A DNA stretch of 64,000 nucleotides from Chytridium lagenaria. Taxonomy: Eukaryota > Chytridiomycota > Chytridiomycetes > Chytridiales > Chytridiaceae. This document shows positions 24,386 to 35,208 of the stretch, piece by piece; within the stretch, counting starts at the first letter, position 1, and every line of letters starts with the position of its first letter. The position numbers were made by a program, and so were the translations under genes. The notes beneath the pieces are model-generated. The model searched no databases, was not told the DNA's origin, and saw only the letters and a list, made by a program, of their open reading frames with translations. The DNA lies in contig JAHLKC010000025.1 of assembly GCA_025449115.1 (NCBI GenBank), positions 1 to 64,000 on the forward strand. The letters run 5' to 3'.

Positions 24386-25694
24386 TCATTTCGCTTTAAT
24401 AACCTGCAAAATAACCCTCCTATGTACACACTCCAACACCGTCCCCACGTTATTCTGAAAGAATGCTGCAGCACCAACATTGACATTAAAATGCGCCGCA
24501 AGTCTCCCCTTAAACTTTTTCCTGGTCATGTAGAACAATGGCAAGAAGATGACCCACAGACACGAGATCCACAAAAACACCCAGGTGAACCAGCTCTGAG
24601 CTGCCCGTGCGATTGGGGAGGATGAAAAGACGGTGATGGAGGAGAAGGGACGTTGAAATTCGACTTGTATTCGGAAGCGGTAGCCGGTGGAACGGATGGC
24701 TGAGACGAAGGCGTCGTGAAGGTTACGATAGTCCCAGGGGATTTCTTTTTCAAGGTGAAGTCTTTCAAATGATAAGCGTTACTACCGGTAAAAAAACAAA
24801 CAAAATAAACATACTCTTTGAGAACGTTCTTTGATCGTGTGAATTCCTCAAGAGCCTCCTTGAATTGGCCAGATTCGGCCGTAAGGTTTGGGACATGAGC
24901 GCCCACGCCGTTTGCCATGTTAATTTTTCGTCATATTTGGTCATTTTTGGTAGAGCGAATACGGCATGCCTACAGGGTTATAAGATCAGTTTTTCAAATG
25001 GACGTGCGTGTTTTGCCCTTACCAATCTGGGTTGACGTAATGAGATAAATCTATATGAAAGTCAAAGTCCGTCACAAATACTTTTGTTGCCTTGATGAGT
25101 GCCTCTGAAATAGATGACGAGGCCAGGACCTTCGACCTGATGAAAAGAAAAAGTAAGTTGAAAGATCAAAAGAAAACTATATATAAAAAAAAAATACTGG
25201 GGAAAAAAATATTACGGAACTCACTAAATGGGTTAAGAAGAACCTGTAAAGCTCATCCGGCTGCACGTTTTCAAAACCAAAAATGGTTAGATCATTAAAA
25301 CGCTTATAGCAAGAACTTGAACTCACATCAGCCTGCAATCTGTCATCAAACGACGTAATGCCGTCTGCAGTCTTCTTAACCCTTGCCTCTGAGGCCTTTA
25401 TAGGCGCCACGTTCTGTCGAAGCCTTTTACATCATCAGCCCAAACCATCACTTTTTTTTGGTAAAAACACTTACAAGACATTATGTTGGGGTAGTAATGA
25501 TGATTCAAAATAATGTGGAGATGATGCACTTGAGGAATGTGCGTCTGCGGCAGGAAGAGAGGAAAGGCATCATGGAATGATAGTGAGGGTGTTACGTGAG
25601 GGTATGGGGGTTGGGAGGCAGCACCGGCAGACAGGCCTGTGGAGTATGGGTGGCCCATCTCGATATCGTGAGGCTGTCTTTTGTCGTAGGACAT
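24386..25694 (-). CDS. Uncharacterised fungal family, copy C (C-terminal membrane anchor)
   Basis: Minus-strand member of the same family as at 4.9 and 7.3 kb, with the same intron positions. It begins MSYDKRQPHDIEMG and has SSPHYFESSLLP, LLRQNVAPIKAS, the 36-nt micro-exon PDELYRFFLTHL, VEGPGLVIYFRGTH, MANGVGAHVPNL and LEKEIPWDYRNL. The membrane segment is WFTWVFLWISCLWVIFLPL followed by RKKFKGRLAAHF. Single-base shifts relative to the paralogues fall near 25,570 (before the SSPHYF block), 25,105 (A run) and 24,922 (A run). The last exon is intact to TGA at 24,386-24,388. Function unknown. Confidence 0.7.
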
Positions 25695-26539
25695 CTACAG
25701 CTGCTGTGGTGGTTGTTGTGTTGATTTGAGGGTAAGGTGGTGTATGTACACCGCACCGACGTGAGATGACGGAAGGGAGGGTTATCTGGATATTATCACA
25801 GTTGGATGAGGGGGGGTTTAACCCTTCTTTCTGGTATATTATCGATGATGTGTGCTGGTAATGTGTGTGCACTGTTATGAAACATCACCCAACTTTATGA
25901 TTTCTGTGTGTAGCCACACCGTATTCCCAGCCACTGCGTGTGTAACTATAAAATGGCATAAAGTTTTTCGCTCAGTTTGTTTTGTCCCCAGATCTTCACA
26001 ATACATTGTAAATGTGACGCCTTCACTGCATCTGCCAGCTGACGTCCTGTTTCCATTGAAACCGTGGTCGCCATGCCTGACGTCGACATTTCTGTCATCT
26101 CATCCCCTCTCCGTTGTTCCTGGTGGCGCTGCTGCTTAGAAAAGCCTGAAGACGCAGGAGCAAACTTGCACCTCCATTGAAGGCCGGAGTCAAGACAGCG
26201 AAAATTAAGATATTTAACGTTCAGAAACTAATTCGCGCACATTCTCATCACGCTATATTATACTGCGGGCGTTGCATAAAGTGAATGAAGCAGGGCCAGG
26301 ATTGCCATAAATATTATCGTCTTTGCTTCACTATTCAACGAGATGTAGCCTGGCTTTTTTATTGTTTGATATTAAATGAAAAATAAAAAAAGGGTCTATT
26401 GTAAATAACATCGCATAGGTCAAAATAAAAAAGAAAGTTCTTTTTTTCAAAAAATAATTCCAGTAACTTCCTATTATGCAAGGAAAGCAAACCACAATGA
26501 ATGAATGAACATATTTACAAGGAAATTGATGCCCCTCCT
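25695..26539. other. Intergenic region
   Basis: Upstream region of copy C and 3' flank of copy D. Only short frames; nothing conserved-looking. Confidence 0.45.
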
Positions 26540-28017
26540 TCAAGCTCCCCTAAATCTCAGTCCCATAGCTCTTCCCCTCGCAGCCCCCATCGCTGCCAAC
26601 ACATTATTTTGGAAAAAAGACCCTCCATCCACCATCATAGGGTAATGTGCTGCAAGCCTTCCCGAAATCTTCTTCCTCGTTATACAAAACAAAGGCAAAA
26701 AGATCAACCATAAGCAAGTGATCCCCAGACATACCCACGTCCACCAACTTTGCGCCATACGGGAGATTGGGGATGACGAGAAGACGGATATGATGGCATT
26801 GCGACGGACAAAGGAAACATCGATATGACCAAAGTACCCGGTGCTGCGAATGGCTTGCTTAAAGGCACGACGGAGATTATCATAGTCCCAGGGGATTTCT
26901 TTGTCAAGATGAATCCTAACAAACCACTTTGTTAGACAAACGCGTAAGCACGAACCGCAACTCAACTCTTTTAAGAGGTTTTTGGACATGGTGAACTCCT
27001 CCAACGCTTTCCTGAACAACCCTGATTGAGCATCCAAGACCGGGACGTGAGCGCCAACCGCGCGCATATTTTGACGTTCTTGTTTACGTGTCATTTTGGG
27101 GAGAGCAAACACGGCGACCCTATTCGCCGGTATTTCAGTCTCACTACACGTAATCTTATTTCAACTTACCAGTCGTTCTGGATGTAGTGGGATACGTCAA
27201 TTCCTGAAATGCGGGTGAGATAATATTCAAGTGTAGAGCTTACCAAAGGTAAAATCAGTTACGGTTCTTGTTTCGGTGCGGGTTTCCGTCCTGGTGCCGC
27301 CGTTCCCGTCAGACACAGTCTCTGTGCGGGTGTAGGTTTCTTGATGGGTTCCTTTTAACAAAAAGAATTTAAATATCACGACTATAACTTGACTTTGAAT
27401 GGTGAGACGAACAGACTCACCCGTAATCCAAACGTCCATCCCAGGCTTTTCAAGCTAGGTTGAAAAAATAAATTAGAAAAAGGGAGATTAAAATAAGCAT
27501 CGGAACCCACAAGATGCGTCATAAAGAACTTGTAAAGCTCATCGGGCTGTTCAAAAAAGCAAACAAAGCAACATGTTAGAATGGTAGTAAAAAAAACAAC
27601 ATGGCTAAACTTGCATTGCTCTGCAAATATCATCAAAACGACATAATCTTTCCGCCCTTCTTCTCCCTCTTGAAGGTAGCAGTCGAAGCCTCAAGCGGTG
27701 GAACGTTTTTGCCTCAACCTAAGCAAAACTTTCATTACTTTCCCCGCACATTTTAATAAAGTGCATCCAAAAACTCACAACACGTTCTCTTTGGCAGCAA
27801 CGACACTTCAAAGTAATCCGGCGGCAACCCATTCATCTTTGCAGCATCTTCAGCCGACAACCCCGAAATTGCATCCTGTTTAATCCCGTTACTCTGCATG
27901 TCAAAAGGCTTTGTTGTACCTGGAATGACGGTGGCGGGGTCCAGACAAGTACTCGGAAGGTGGAGGTGGAGCTTCTTCAAAAGAGACAGGACCCGTTTCG
28001 ATATCGGATTTGCCCAT
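26540..28017 (-). CDS. Uncharacterised fungal family, copy D (C-terminal membrane anchor)
   Basis: The start at 28,017 gives MGKSDIETGPVSFEEAPPPP, matching the IEMG/IETG opening of the family. Next come LPPDYFEVSLLP, the micro-exon PDELYKFFMTHL, LEKPGMDVWITG, a Thr/Arg/Glu-rich insertion (RTETRTETRTVTDF) unique to this copy, GIDVSHYIQNDW, ALPKMTRKQERQNM, LDKEIPWDYDNLRRAF and the helix WWTWVCLGITCLWLIFLPLF. From the micro-exon to TGA at 26,540-26,542 the exons join without a break. The 51-nt intron at about 26,978-26,928 is a multiple of three and open. The 5' third has shifts near 27,945 (C run), 27,797, 27,710 and 27,645. Function unknown. Confidence 0.72.
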
Positions 28018-28321
28018 CGTTACGAGGTCTGGGTGACGGAGTCGATGGGGAAGTAATGGTAGTTGGAGGGGGCTGTGTCAATTTAGGCGGGATTTACGTC
28101 TACGAAAAGGTATGGAATAATAGTATTTTGCCATTGGCAATCTCGCATCAATCCAGTTATGGGAAAGCTGGGGCTGGACCTTTTGAATTGTGACGCCGAA
28201 ACCCGAATATTTTCGGTACATATTTGGATGAGATGGCGATGCAGTGAATATTGTCTATATATTATGCCATTTACATGGCCCGCGAAAGCTTTCTCGCCCA
28301 TCATCTGGTGAGGGCGACACT
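28018..28321. other. Spacer between copy D start and Fanzor gene 3' end
   Basis: About 300 nt. It serves as the promoter of copy D and as the 3' flank of the Fanzor gene. It contains the palindrome GAAAGCTTTC near 28,283. In known Fanzor/TnpB loci the guide RNA comes from the region at and beyond the nuclease 3' end, so this is where such an RNA would be sought. I cannot identify one by eye. Confidence 0.35.
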
Positions 28322-31300
28322 CTACGCGATTAAGAGTTCGTCGTTTTTCCGGTGCATGGGAAGTCCCTTATGCAAGGGGTAATCATGCCCCATTGCGACC
28401 ATAATGCAACATCGCATAATGTTGAGGGCACCAAGAACATCCCGATTCCATAATGTGAAGCAGCTTTTGCAGCTCAACACAGAGTGGATAGGGGAGCCTT
28501 GTGGTCCTCCTTGACCTCGAACCTTTTCCAGGTTCCCTCTGTTATAATTTGGAGTCAGTTGGTACAGAGCAGCAATTATAATAATAAATGATTCTACTTA
28601 CAACTTCAATTCGCAAGGGCAGACGGATGAAGTAAAGGGCTCCTTTTGCATCAAGACCTTCTTCACCCACCCCTTCTTTCGTACCATTGCTCTCAGCAGT
28701 CTCTTCATCGGCCCCTAGTTTTGCTTCCCTCTGATGTTCTTGGAAACATTAGGGTTTGAAAAGAATGAAGCTCCTGAGCCGACTACGATGACGACATCCT
28801 TGTGTCCTATTGTAATGTTTGAGAAAAACACATAACAAGACATCTTCTTACCGTGGCAAAGCTTTTTTATCAGCTTATCCAATGCCTTCTGTTCCTTCAC
28901 GTACTTGCGAAATCGTTGATCTCGCTCCCGATATTTGTGACAATATAATACCTTTAAAACATAATTATCAAGTTGCTATTTACATTGAAAGTCTTACCTC
29001 ATAAAAGTATGATGTGTATTCCACGAACTGCATAAATCATCAACGGATGAGGTCTTTGCCGACGGGATATTTTCTCGCACCTTCTTGACCTGTTTTAGCA
29101 AAAAATGAAAGATTTTAAAACCTAAGTCAGTCGTATATAGATAATAGGGTATTACCTCCTCGCTACAGGCCTATGAACGCCGTGGCCAGCCTCGTTGTGC
29201 CATTCGCGGCTGGTAATATGGGATCTTAGATAACTACAATGTGGCTCCTTCAAGTCGTCAGGGATTTCCCCCCACCCCCACTCTGGGTCCCCTCTTTCTC
29301 CTTTGGCATGAGGGTTCTTTATCGATGGCGGCTGCATTGTAGAAGGTGGTTTCTTACGGCAACGACGTTTTCTTCGTTTCCCTCGCCTTTTCTTCTTTGT
29401 CTTTTTCATCTTCTTTGACTTCTACTTCTTTGACTTTCTGACTTCTTTAACTGATCCCTCTTCTTTGACTTTGCTTCTTCTTCATATCCGTCATCAATTC
29501 CTTTCCCTCCACTGAAGGCTCCTTTTGAGCTTCATTTAACAATATCGCCTCACTCTCCTTTACCCTTTTCCTTTTCTTTCTCTTCTCCTCTTGATAGCAC
29601 CCTTGCTGCCCTTTTCTTTAGTTCTTTCGGGTACGAATTAAAGGCACGCGTAAGAATCCATTAAGTGGATCAGTTACACCAGGGTCGAAACAGGCGACGA
29701 TTTGTTTAGGATCCAATACAATCTTCTTGTCGCTCGTGAGGCTATCAGCCTTGTCCAGTTCAACTCGCGAATATTAACTATGTCTGCACCTTTAATTCTT
29801 TTTCGTTTTAATGTCCAAGAGGCTCCATAACCGTCCGTGGTGAGTCGAAAGCCAAAGTAGCATTTATAATCCTTCACCTCCTTTGCGAGGTCAGGTAACG
29901 GTGGAAATCGCAGCTCCCCCATGACGATGTGGGAATCGAAAAACAAGATTCCATAGTTGCCACTTGTCCACGTTGGACGATCCTGGTTTCTGCGTCAAAA
30001 AACCAATTTAAGAGTTGTTAGTATAATGCAGTAGTAAATACTATAATTGTAATCAGTAATTTAAACGACTTACTTTTACATGCCTCAACTCTTTTGGTAA
30101 ATTAGAGTCGGCATCCAATATGAGAGCAAGGTTTCAGTACTTATCGGCATGTACTTTGGTTTGACTTGTGGGATAGGCATCATACTGAACTGACGGAACC
30201 CACGAGGGTCATAGTAGCGAGGCGGCGCAAAAGAACCTTTCGATATTTCTTCTTGGATATTACTAATTTCAGGATCAGCAGTGTCCTAAATCAATAGACA
30301 AGGGGTTCCCAAAATCAATGGTGTTTGGTTCTTCCTGGAATTAATTGCTGATTCCATAGTTCCGGCGATGGCTGATTTCCTTGAGATCGTGAGAGAATTC
30401 ATTTTATCTAATTCGTTGATACGACGGCGGCAGTACGACTTTGTTACCCTTGATTGAACAGGACCAGGAGTGATGTCTGCTGTTACGTTTGAAACTTGCT
30501 TTGAATGAATCCCATTAGAGGCAAGAAGGTCATCCAATGATCACGAACGGTCCCTTTGCTAACGAGGTGGTTCCAGTGCGAACGAGGAACGTTTTCCAAA
30601 ACATTGCGCACTACACGACAAACCAACTGAACAACCTCGACAGACGGGAAGTAATCTCTTGATGTTTCTCCGCCAGCCTCCATAGTGGTCAAATGCACTC
30701 CCACCACTTTTATATTCAATGGATCCGACATGATGGTCTTGCGATACTCATTCCCGACCTCAATAATCAGCAGCATAAGTTCTGCCAGTCGGTTGACCGA
30801 GATAGCATTGGGATTGTTTTTGCCATCAATCTTGACGTTCGTATCCATTTCAGGTAACCCTCGGATAATCTCCATCTTAAAGTAGTTGTTAAGGCGATGG
30901 TGGAGGTGGGTTGCCACGTGAGATTCAGCGTTTGCTAGGTACATTGTTCTTGACTCTCCCAGAGCGTTTTTCAAGAGGTCTCGGCAAGGGTACCCACCCT
31001 CCGTAACTGAGATCACGCTCTTTATCTCTTCCGCACATACCGCCAATGCTTTGTCGGTAATTTCCATCAAGTGTTGTTCACCGCCGCGATCGGTTAGTGT
31101 GCTTATGGAAGATGCACACGCTTGATAGAAGTTGTCATTCCCGAGGAAATCTTCCAGTCGCCGAAGGCGCCAGGAGATAAGAGTTTCATTGTTCGCATTT
31201 GCTGCAGGCGGGTGGATTGTTGTACCGCCGCCGTTCCACTCCAGCTGGTCGAAATCACCATTGATTGTCTTGATCACGTAGAGGTTCAGCAAAATGGCTT

Positions 31301-33630
31301 GGTAGTAGCAGATTCTTGAGAAGTGCCCAATCAACCCGTCTAATCGTTTAAAAAATGATTCCGCAGGCTCTGTAGGTTGTCGGTGGGATATTCCTACAGT
31401 ACTCTTGACGATTTTGGTGTCAAACTGTAACACTTTTTAAATAGATAGATAACATTAGTTTTTTTCGCAGTCTTTTTTAATGAGGTTTTACCTGCGGATG
31501 AGGCAGTATCAGAATCTTTCAACAACTGAAGATGCATTTGTTGAACGATGCTAAGTTCAGTCTTTTCCCTGAAATCTTCCTCATTGAATTCAACATCTTT
31601 AATTAAGTGAACGTAAAGATTAGTAAACAAGTCTTTAAAGTTTTTTTATATGGAAAAGATGATCTTACCTTGTATTACAACTTGACCCTTACGATCCATT
31701 TCAAACACTTCATCCTCTACTGGGAACCCCTCCGACGAATCATCAAACCATGCTGCTTCATCCGCTTCAATCGTCTTCCTAAACTCGGGGTCCTTTTCTT
31801 TTCTTCTAGGTGACTCATATGTGTTCTTGTATGCCCAAGGAGAGGATTGCTCCAAGTTTCCGGTAGAAACCAGAGGAAATGATGTAATTCAGATCGTTTT
31901 CGTCATCTTCTATAGATTTGTCTATGCTGATGTCCTCCTCCATAAGGTCGTCCACAGGCTCTTGTGCCATCCTTGCCCACTTTTGCGGAAGTGGTATTAA
32001 GCCAGCCTTGATATCGTCCTTTGAGCGACAAGGAGGAGGGGGTACAAAAGAGTTTTTCCGAAATGGGCATAAAGTGCTGTTGCTTCGAAAATGACCGATG
32101 GCAAGGTAGCCGTTACATGCACACTTGGGACAACCTTGTTATTAAAGATGTTAGTTTACAGTTATTATAAACGTACTTTAAATCAAAAACTTACGTGTCG
32201 GTTTTGCCTGCGCTCCCCGTGGACCAACATTTACAGAAGCTTTGGCTCTAGCCTTCATTGGAGCACTCTTGACAACGCCCCTACGATGGTTCTTCACATA
32301 GAAAGCAATTGTCTGCTTCATCGGGATCTCGTAAGAAAGCGATTTCCGCTGAACCTAATAATAACACATGATTAAAATAAAGACAAAGCGTACACTCTTT
32401 TTACCTTGGTTGGGACGATCTCTTTGGCTGACACGACCTTGTTGGCTTGAACTACCTCGGGAACGACCTCGTTGGCTGGAAAATCTGGTAAAGATAGCCT
32501 CGGCTTTCTCCGATTGATGAGCGGGGGTGGCGATGATTCTTCAAAAGCCTCATCGAGGGAAGAGTCCTTTAATAATGCTGATTTAGTTCCAAAGTTCCCT
32601 TCGAAGGAAGAGTCCTTTAATATTATATTAGTTCAAAGTTGGAAAATGTTAGTAGCATACCTTTTCCCATTCAAATTGAGTCCTGTTCTCTCGAAATGCT
32701 TCTTGCGGGACAACGTCGCTTCTCTATACATACATTGACGAAATCACAAGAAGAAAAAAAATTAGAACAGACCAGAATATAGGAAACACTACAAAACAAT
32801 TAAACTTACACGACGTAAACGGACGTAATGGCTGCGTTCCTCGAGTTCATTCTGATAATACGCGATGTCCACATATGGGTTGTTGTCATTGTTGCTGGTC
32901 TTGTATACGCTATATTCGCCGTTGTCTGTCAACATGTGACATATGACGGTAACATCATACAACATCGTGAAAGCTTGCATGACAGTCCCGTCACCCAGAG
33001 AACCCGTTTTCTCTAACTTCTTCAAATACTCATCAACACTCACGCTGTACTCGTTTCGAATCTCTTCTTCAAAAGAGATCTTATTAGACCCAATAAACTC
33101 CACCAAGCTCGAGCGGAGATCTTCCGGATCACATCCATCAAAAACGGAGTGCCCAGAAGAGACAGTTCCCCATCCCCTCATTTGGAAGTTCTACATAGCC
33201 ACGATCCCATAAAATGGTCCTAAGTCGATCTGGTCGGTAAAAGTATCGTCTCTTGATTGGCGATGGCATGTCTTTTTTGAATGTTGTGGTTCTGACGTTT
33301 TGACGGAGAGACAAGGATAAAAGAGAAGATCAAGGATTAAGGAATAGCGTGTCAAAAGAGGAGTAGACAAAGGTGTTAATATTGCTACCAGACACCTCAA
33401 TGTTACCTGAAAGCGTTGATGCTTTCTTCTTTGAGAGTGACGTTTTCTCATTAAACCTCTGACGTGGATGCGGAACGGTTAATGTACATGAATAGATCTC
33501 TTATTCTACTTACCGTTTGTTTCAGTTGCTGACCCGGTTCATCTTGAAAATCAGAGTCACTTGAAATGGCCCTCTCTGCTTTCTCATCTGCGAGAGGAGG
33601 GCGGCCTTTACGCTTTCTCTTTTCTTTCAT
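28322..33630 (-). mobile_element. OTU domain - zinc knuckle - Fanzor (eukaryotic TnpB) nuclease gene
   Basis: About 14 exons whose phases join from 33,630 to TAG at 28,322-28,324 (roughly 1,480 codons). The N-terminus (KRKRKGRPP) is basic and AT-hook-like. An OTU cysteine-protease domain follows: EGMGNCLFWAL with Cys at 33,162, ending HYVRLRR near 32,829. A zinc knuckle comes next (CPKCACNGYLAIGHF...C, about 32,130-32,060), then an acidic linker. The Fanzor part starts near 31,430: FRQFSMMPIPQVKPKYMPIS, FGFRLTTDGYGASW, RuvC-I ACFDPGVTDPL (Asp 29,684-29,686), EWHNEAG, RuvC-II QKEPFTSSVCPC (Glu 28,640-28,642) and SVLSCKSCFTLWNRDVLGAL (RuvC-III Asp 28,439-28,441). Breaks: frameshifts near 33,156, 31,855, 30,538 and 29,750; in-frame stops near 30,286, 29,612 and 28,710. 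Fanzors are RNA-guided DNA nucleases of eukaryotic transposons. Confidence 0.85.
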
Positions 33631-34050
33631 CTTATGACGTGTATGTGGAGTGGATGTGTATGACGTGGATGTGTAGGGATAGTTAATTTTCACGTCAAAC
33701 TCTTGTATGCTAATCGCTTACCTCTCCCCTGTCTGAAGGGTCTGTTTGAATTACACCGCGATAAACGAAGCCATTCGTTAGTACACGCTGCTTGTTGGTG
33801 TGGGATCGAGGACTCACCAATCTTTGATAAATTCTAAGGCAATTAAATTAATTGAATTTTCAAATGAAATGAAGCGACTATGTATTTACCTCAGCTACGA
33901 GTCCAATACAATTTCCGTTCAATTCTTTACCGTTGACAATTCTAATGTTATTAATATATAATATGATAATTAAAATTACGGTCACGACCTTGTTACAATG
34001 ACTCACTGAACTGCACGAATAGGTTTGCAGAGCACCAGTATTTAATTTTC
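33631..34050 (-). other. Possible further 5' exons of the OTU-Fanzor gene
   Basis: Splice-bounded protein-like pieces lie just upstream on the same strand: LCKPIRAVQ (about 34,035-34,008), IVNGKELNGNCIGLVAE (about 33,945-33,893), NLSKI (about 33,840) and RVLTNGFVYRGVIQTDPSDRG (about 33,795-33,730). The first junctions keep phase, but the last one to 33,630 does not obviously do so. They may be a longer N-terminus of the same gene or a separate small gene. No family recognised. Confidence 0.4.
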
Positions 34051-34189
34051 AACTTTAATAGCATAAATATGGAAATACAAAAATACTGTCTCAAAAAAGT
34101 AAAGGTCCAAAAAAGGTTCACATGGACTAATGCAAACCCCGGGTGATAGGATCGGGCGTCCCCTCTCTATACCCAATAAAGAAGATTGA

Positions 34190-34610
34190 AGAAAAAGGCA
34201 TATTTCATGGGAAGGATAGAGGCGACGGAGGATGAGGTTGGGCAGTGATGTAACCTTAAATGGATAAAGCATGTTAACTTAAAAAGAAGGATAAATAAAA
34301 AAAAAACGAAAATAAAGAAAGAAGTGAGTTTGGGTCTATACCTTGACCACAGACAGTGCAGAAACGAAGAAACGAACCCAGGGCCTGCTGTTGCTGCTGA
34401 CGTTGGTGCTGATGTTGCTGCTGCTGCTGCTACGGTGCTGCTGCTGCTGATGTTGCTGCTGCTGCTGATCTAGAGGTGAAGATTAGAAGTTAGCAAACAT
34501 CAGTTAATACACAGAGCCCTGGGAGCCAGTACCGTCTGCAATAGACGGTCGCAGCGAGCGGGTGCGGGCCCACACCATATGCTCCTGCAGCGACCAGGGG
34601 GTATGAATCA
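34190..34610 (-). other. Candidate Gln-rich exons spanning a CAG/CTG repeat
   Basis: The - strand could encode MVWARTRSLRPSIAD, an intron, then QQQQQHQQQQH from the triplet repeat, and after another intron a short C-terminal frame. An alternative frame of the second exon ends FCTVCGQ. Both are open, so coding is unproven. Confidence 0.25.
34387..34475. repeat. Imperfect CTG/CAG triplet repeat
   Basis: About 90 nt of CTG units with GTTGCTGATG-type interruptions, read directly from the + strand. Confidence 0.9.
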
Positions 34611-34959
34611 ATAAGATGGTTGAAAACTATGAAGAAAAAACCTGTAAAAAATAGGTGCCCACATTGTTATACGTGTGGCGCAGGATATATGACAATTCTG
34701 AAATTTAGCATCGTGCACTCTACCCGCTCAAAGGGAAACACTACTATTTATTTACTATATATACTCTTGTCTCAATAACATATCTCAGATATTTGATAAT
34801 TAAATATCATTGACATTCTAAACACACATCATCTAAAACACCTATCTATCTCTACAAGTCCCCATCCCATCACATATTTATTACTTACATACACATATAT
34901 ATCCTCATTCCTACTTTCATACTTGCTTGCAACAAGTGTAAAATCATGTCTATTGCTAC

Positions 34960-34977
34960 CACCACCACTCCTCCTCT

Positions 34978-35011
<34 letters not shown>

Positions 35012-35070
35012 GCTACCACTGCTACTACGACCACCACTACCACTCCTACCACCACTACCACTACCACAAT
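34960..35070. repeat. ACT/ACC triplet microsatellite
   Basis: Perfect ACT units at the left grade into ACC/ACT mixtures. They produce long poly-Thr and poly-Val open frames on the two strands, which I regard as artefacts. It lies about 140 nt upstream of the WSC gene start. Confidence 0.9.
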
Positions 35071-35208
35071 ATACTTTATTTTGGTTTTGCTAAAAAAAAC
35101 ACAAAGTTTGTCAGTAAAATCCAAACACAGATATATTAGAGCACAAAGATTTTGTGTTTTGTTGGTTTCCCTTCATCAAAAAGGACTCGTTCTTCAAAGC
35201 ACATCGTG

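Noticed and set aside
31100..31330. Plus-strand frames inside the Fanzor gene
   Set aside because: Antisense shadows of a long real exon.
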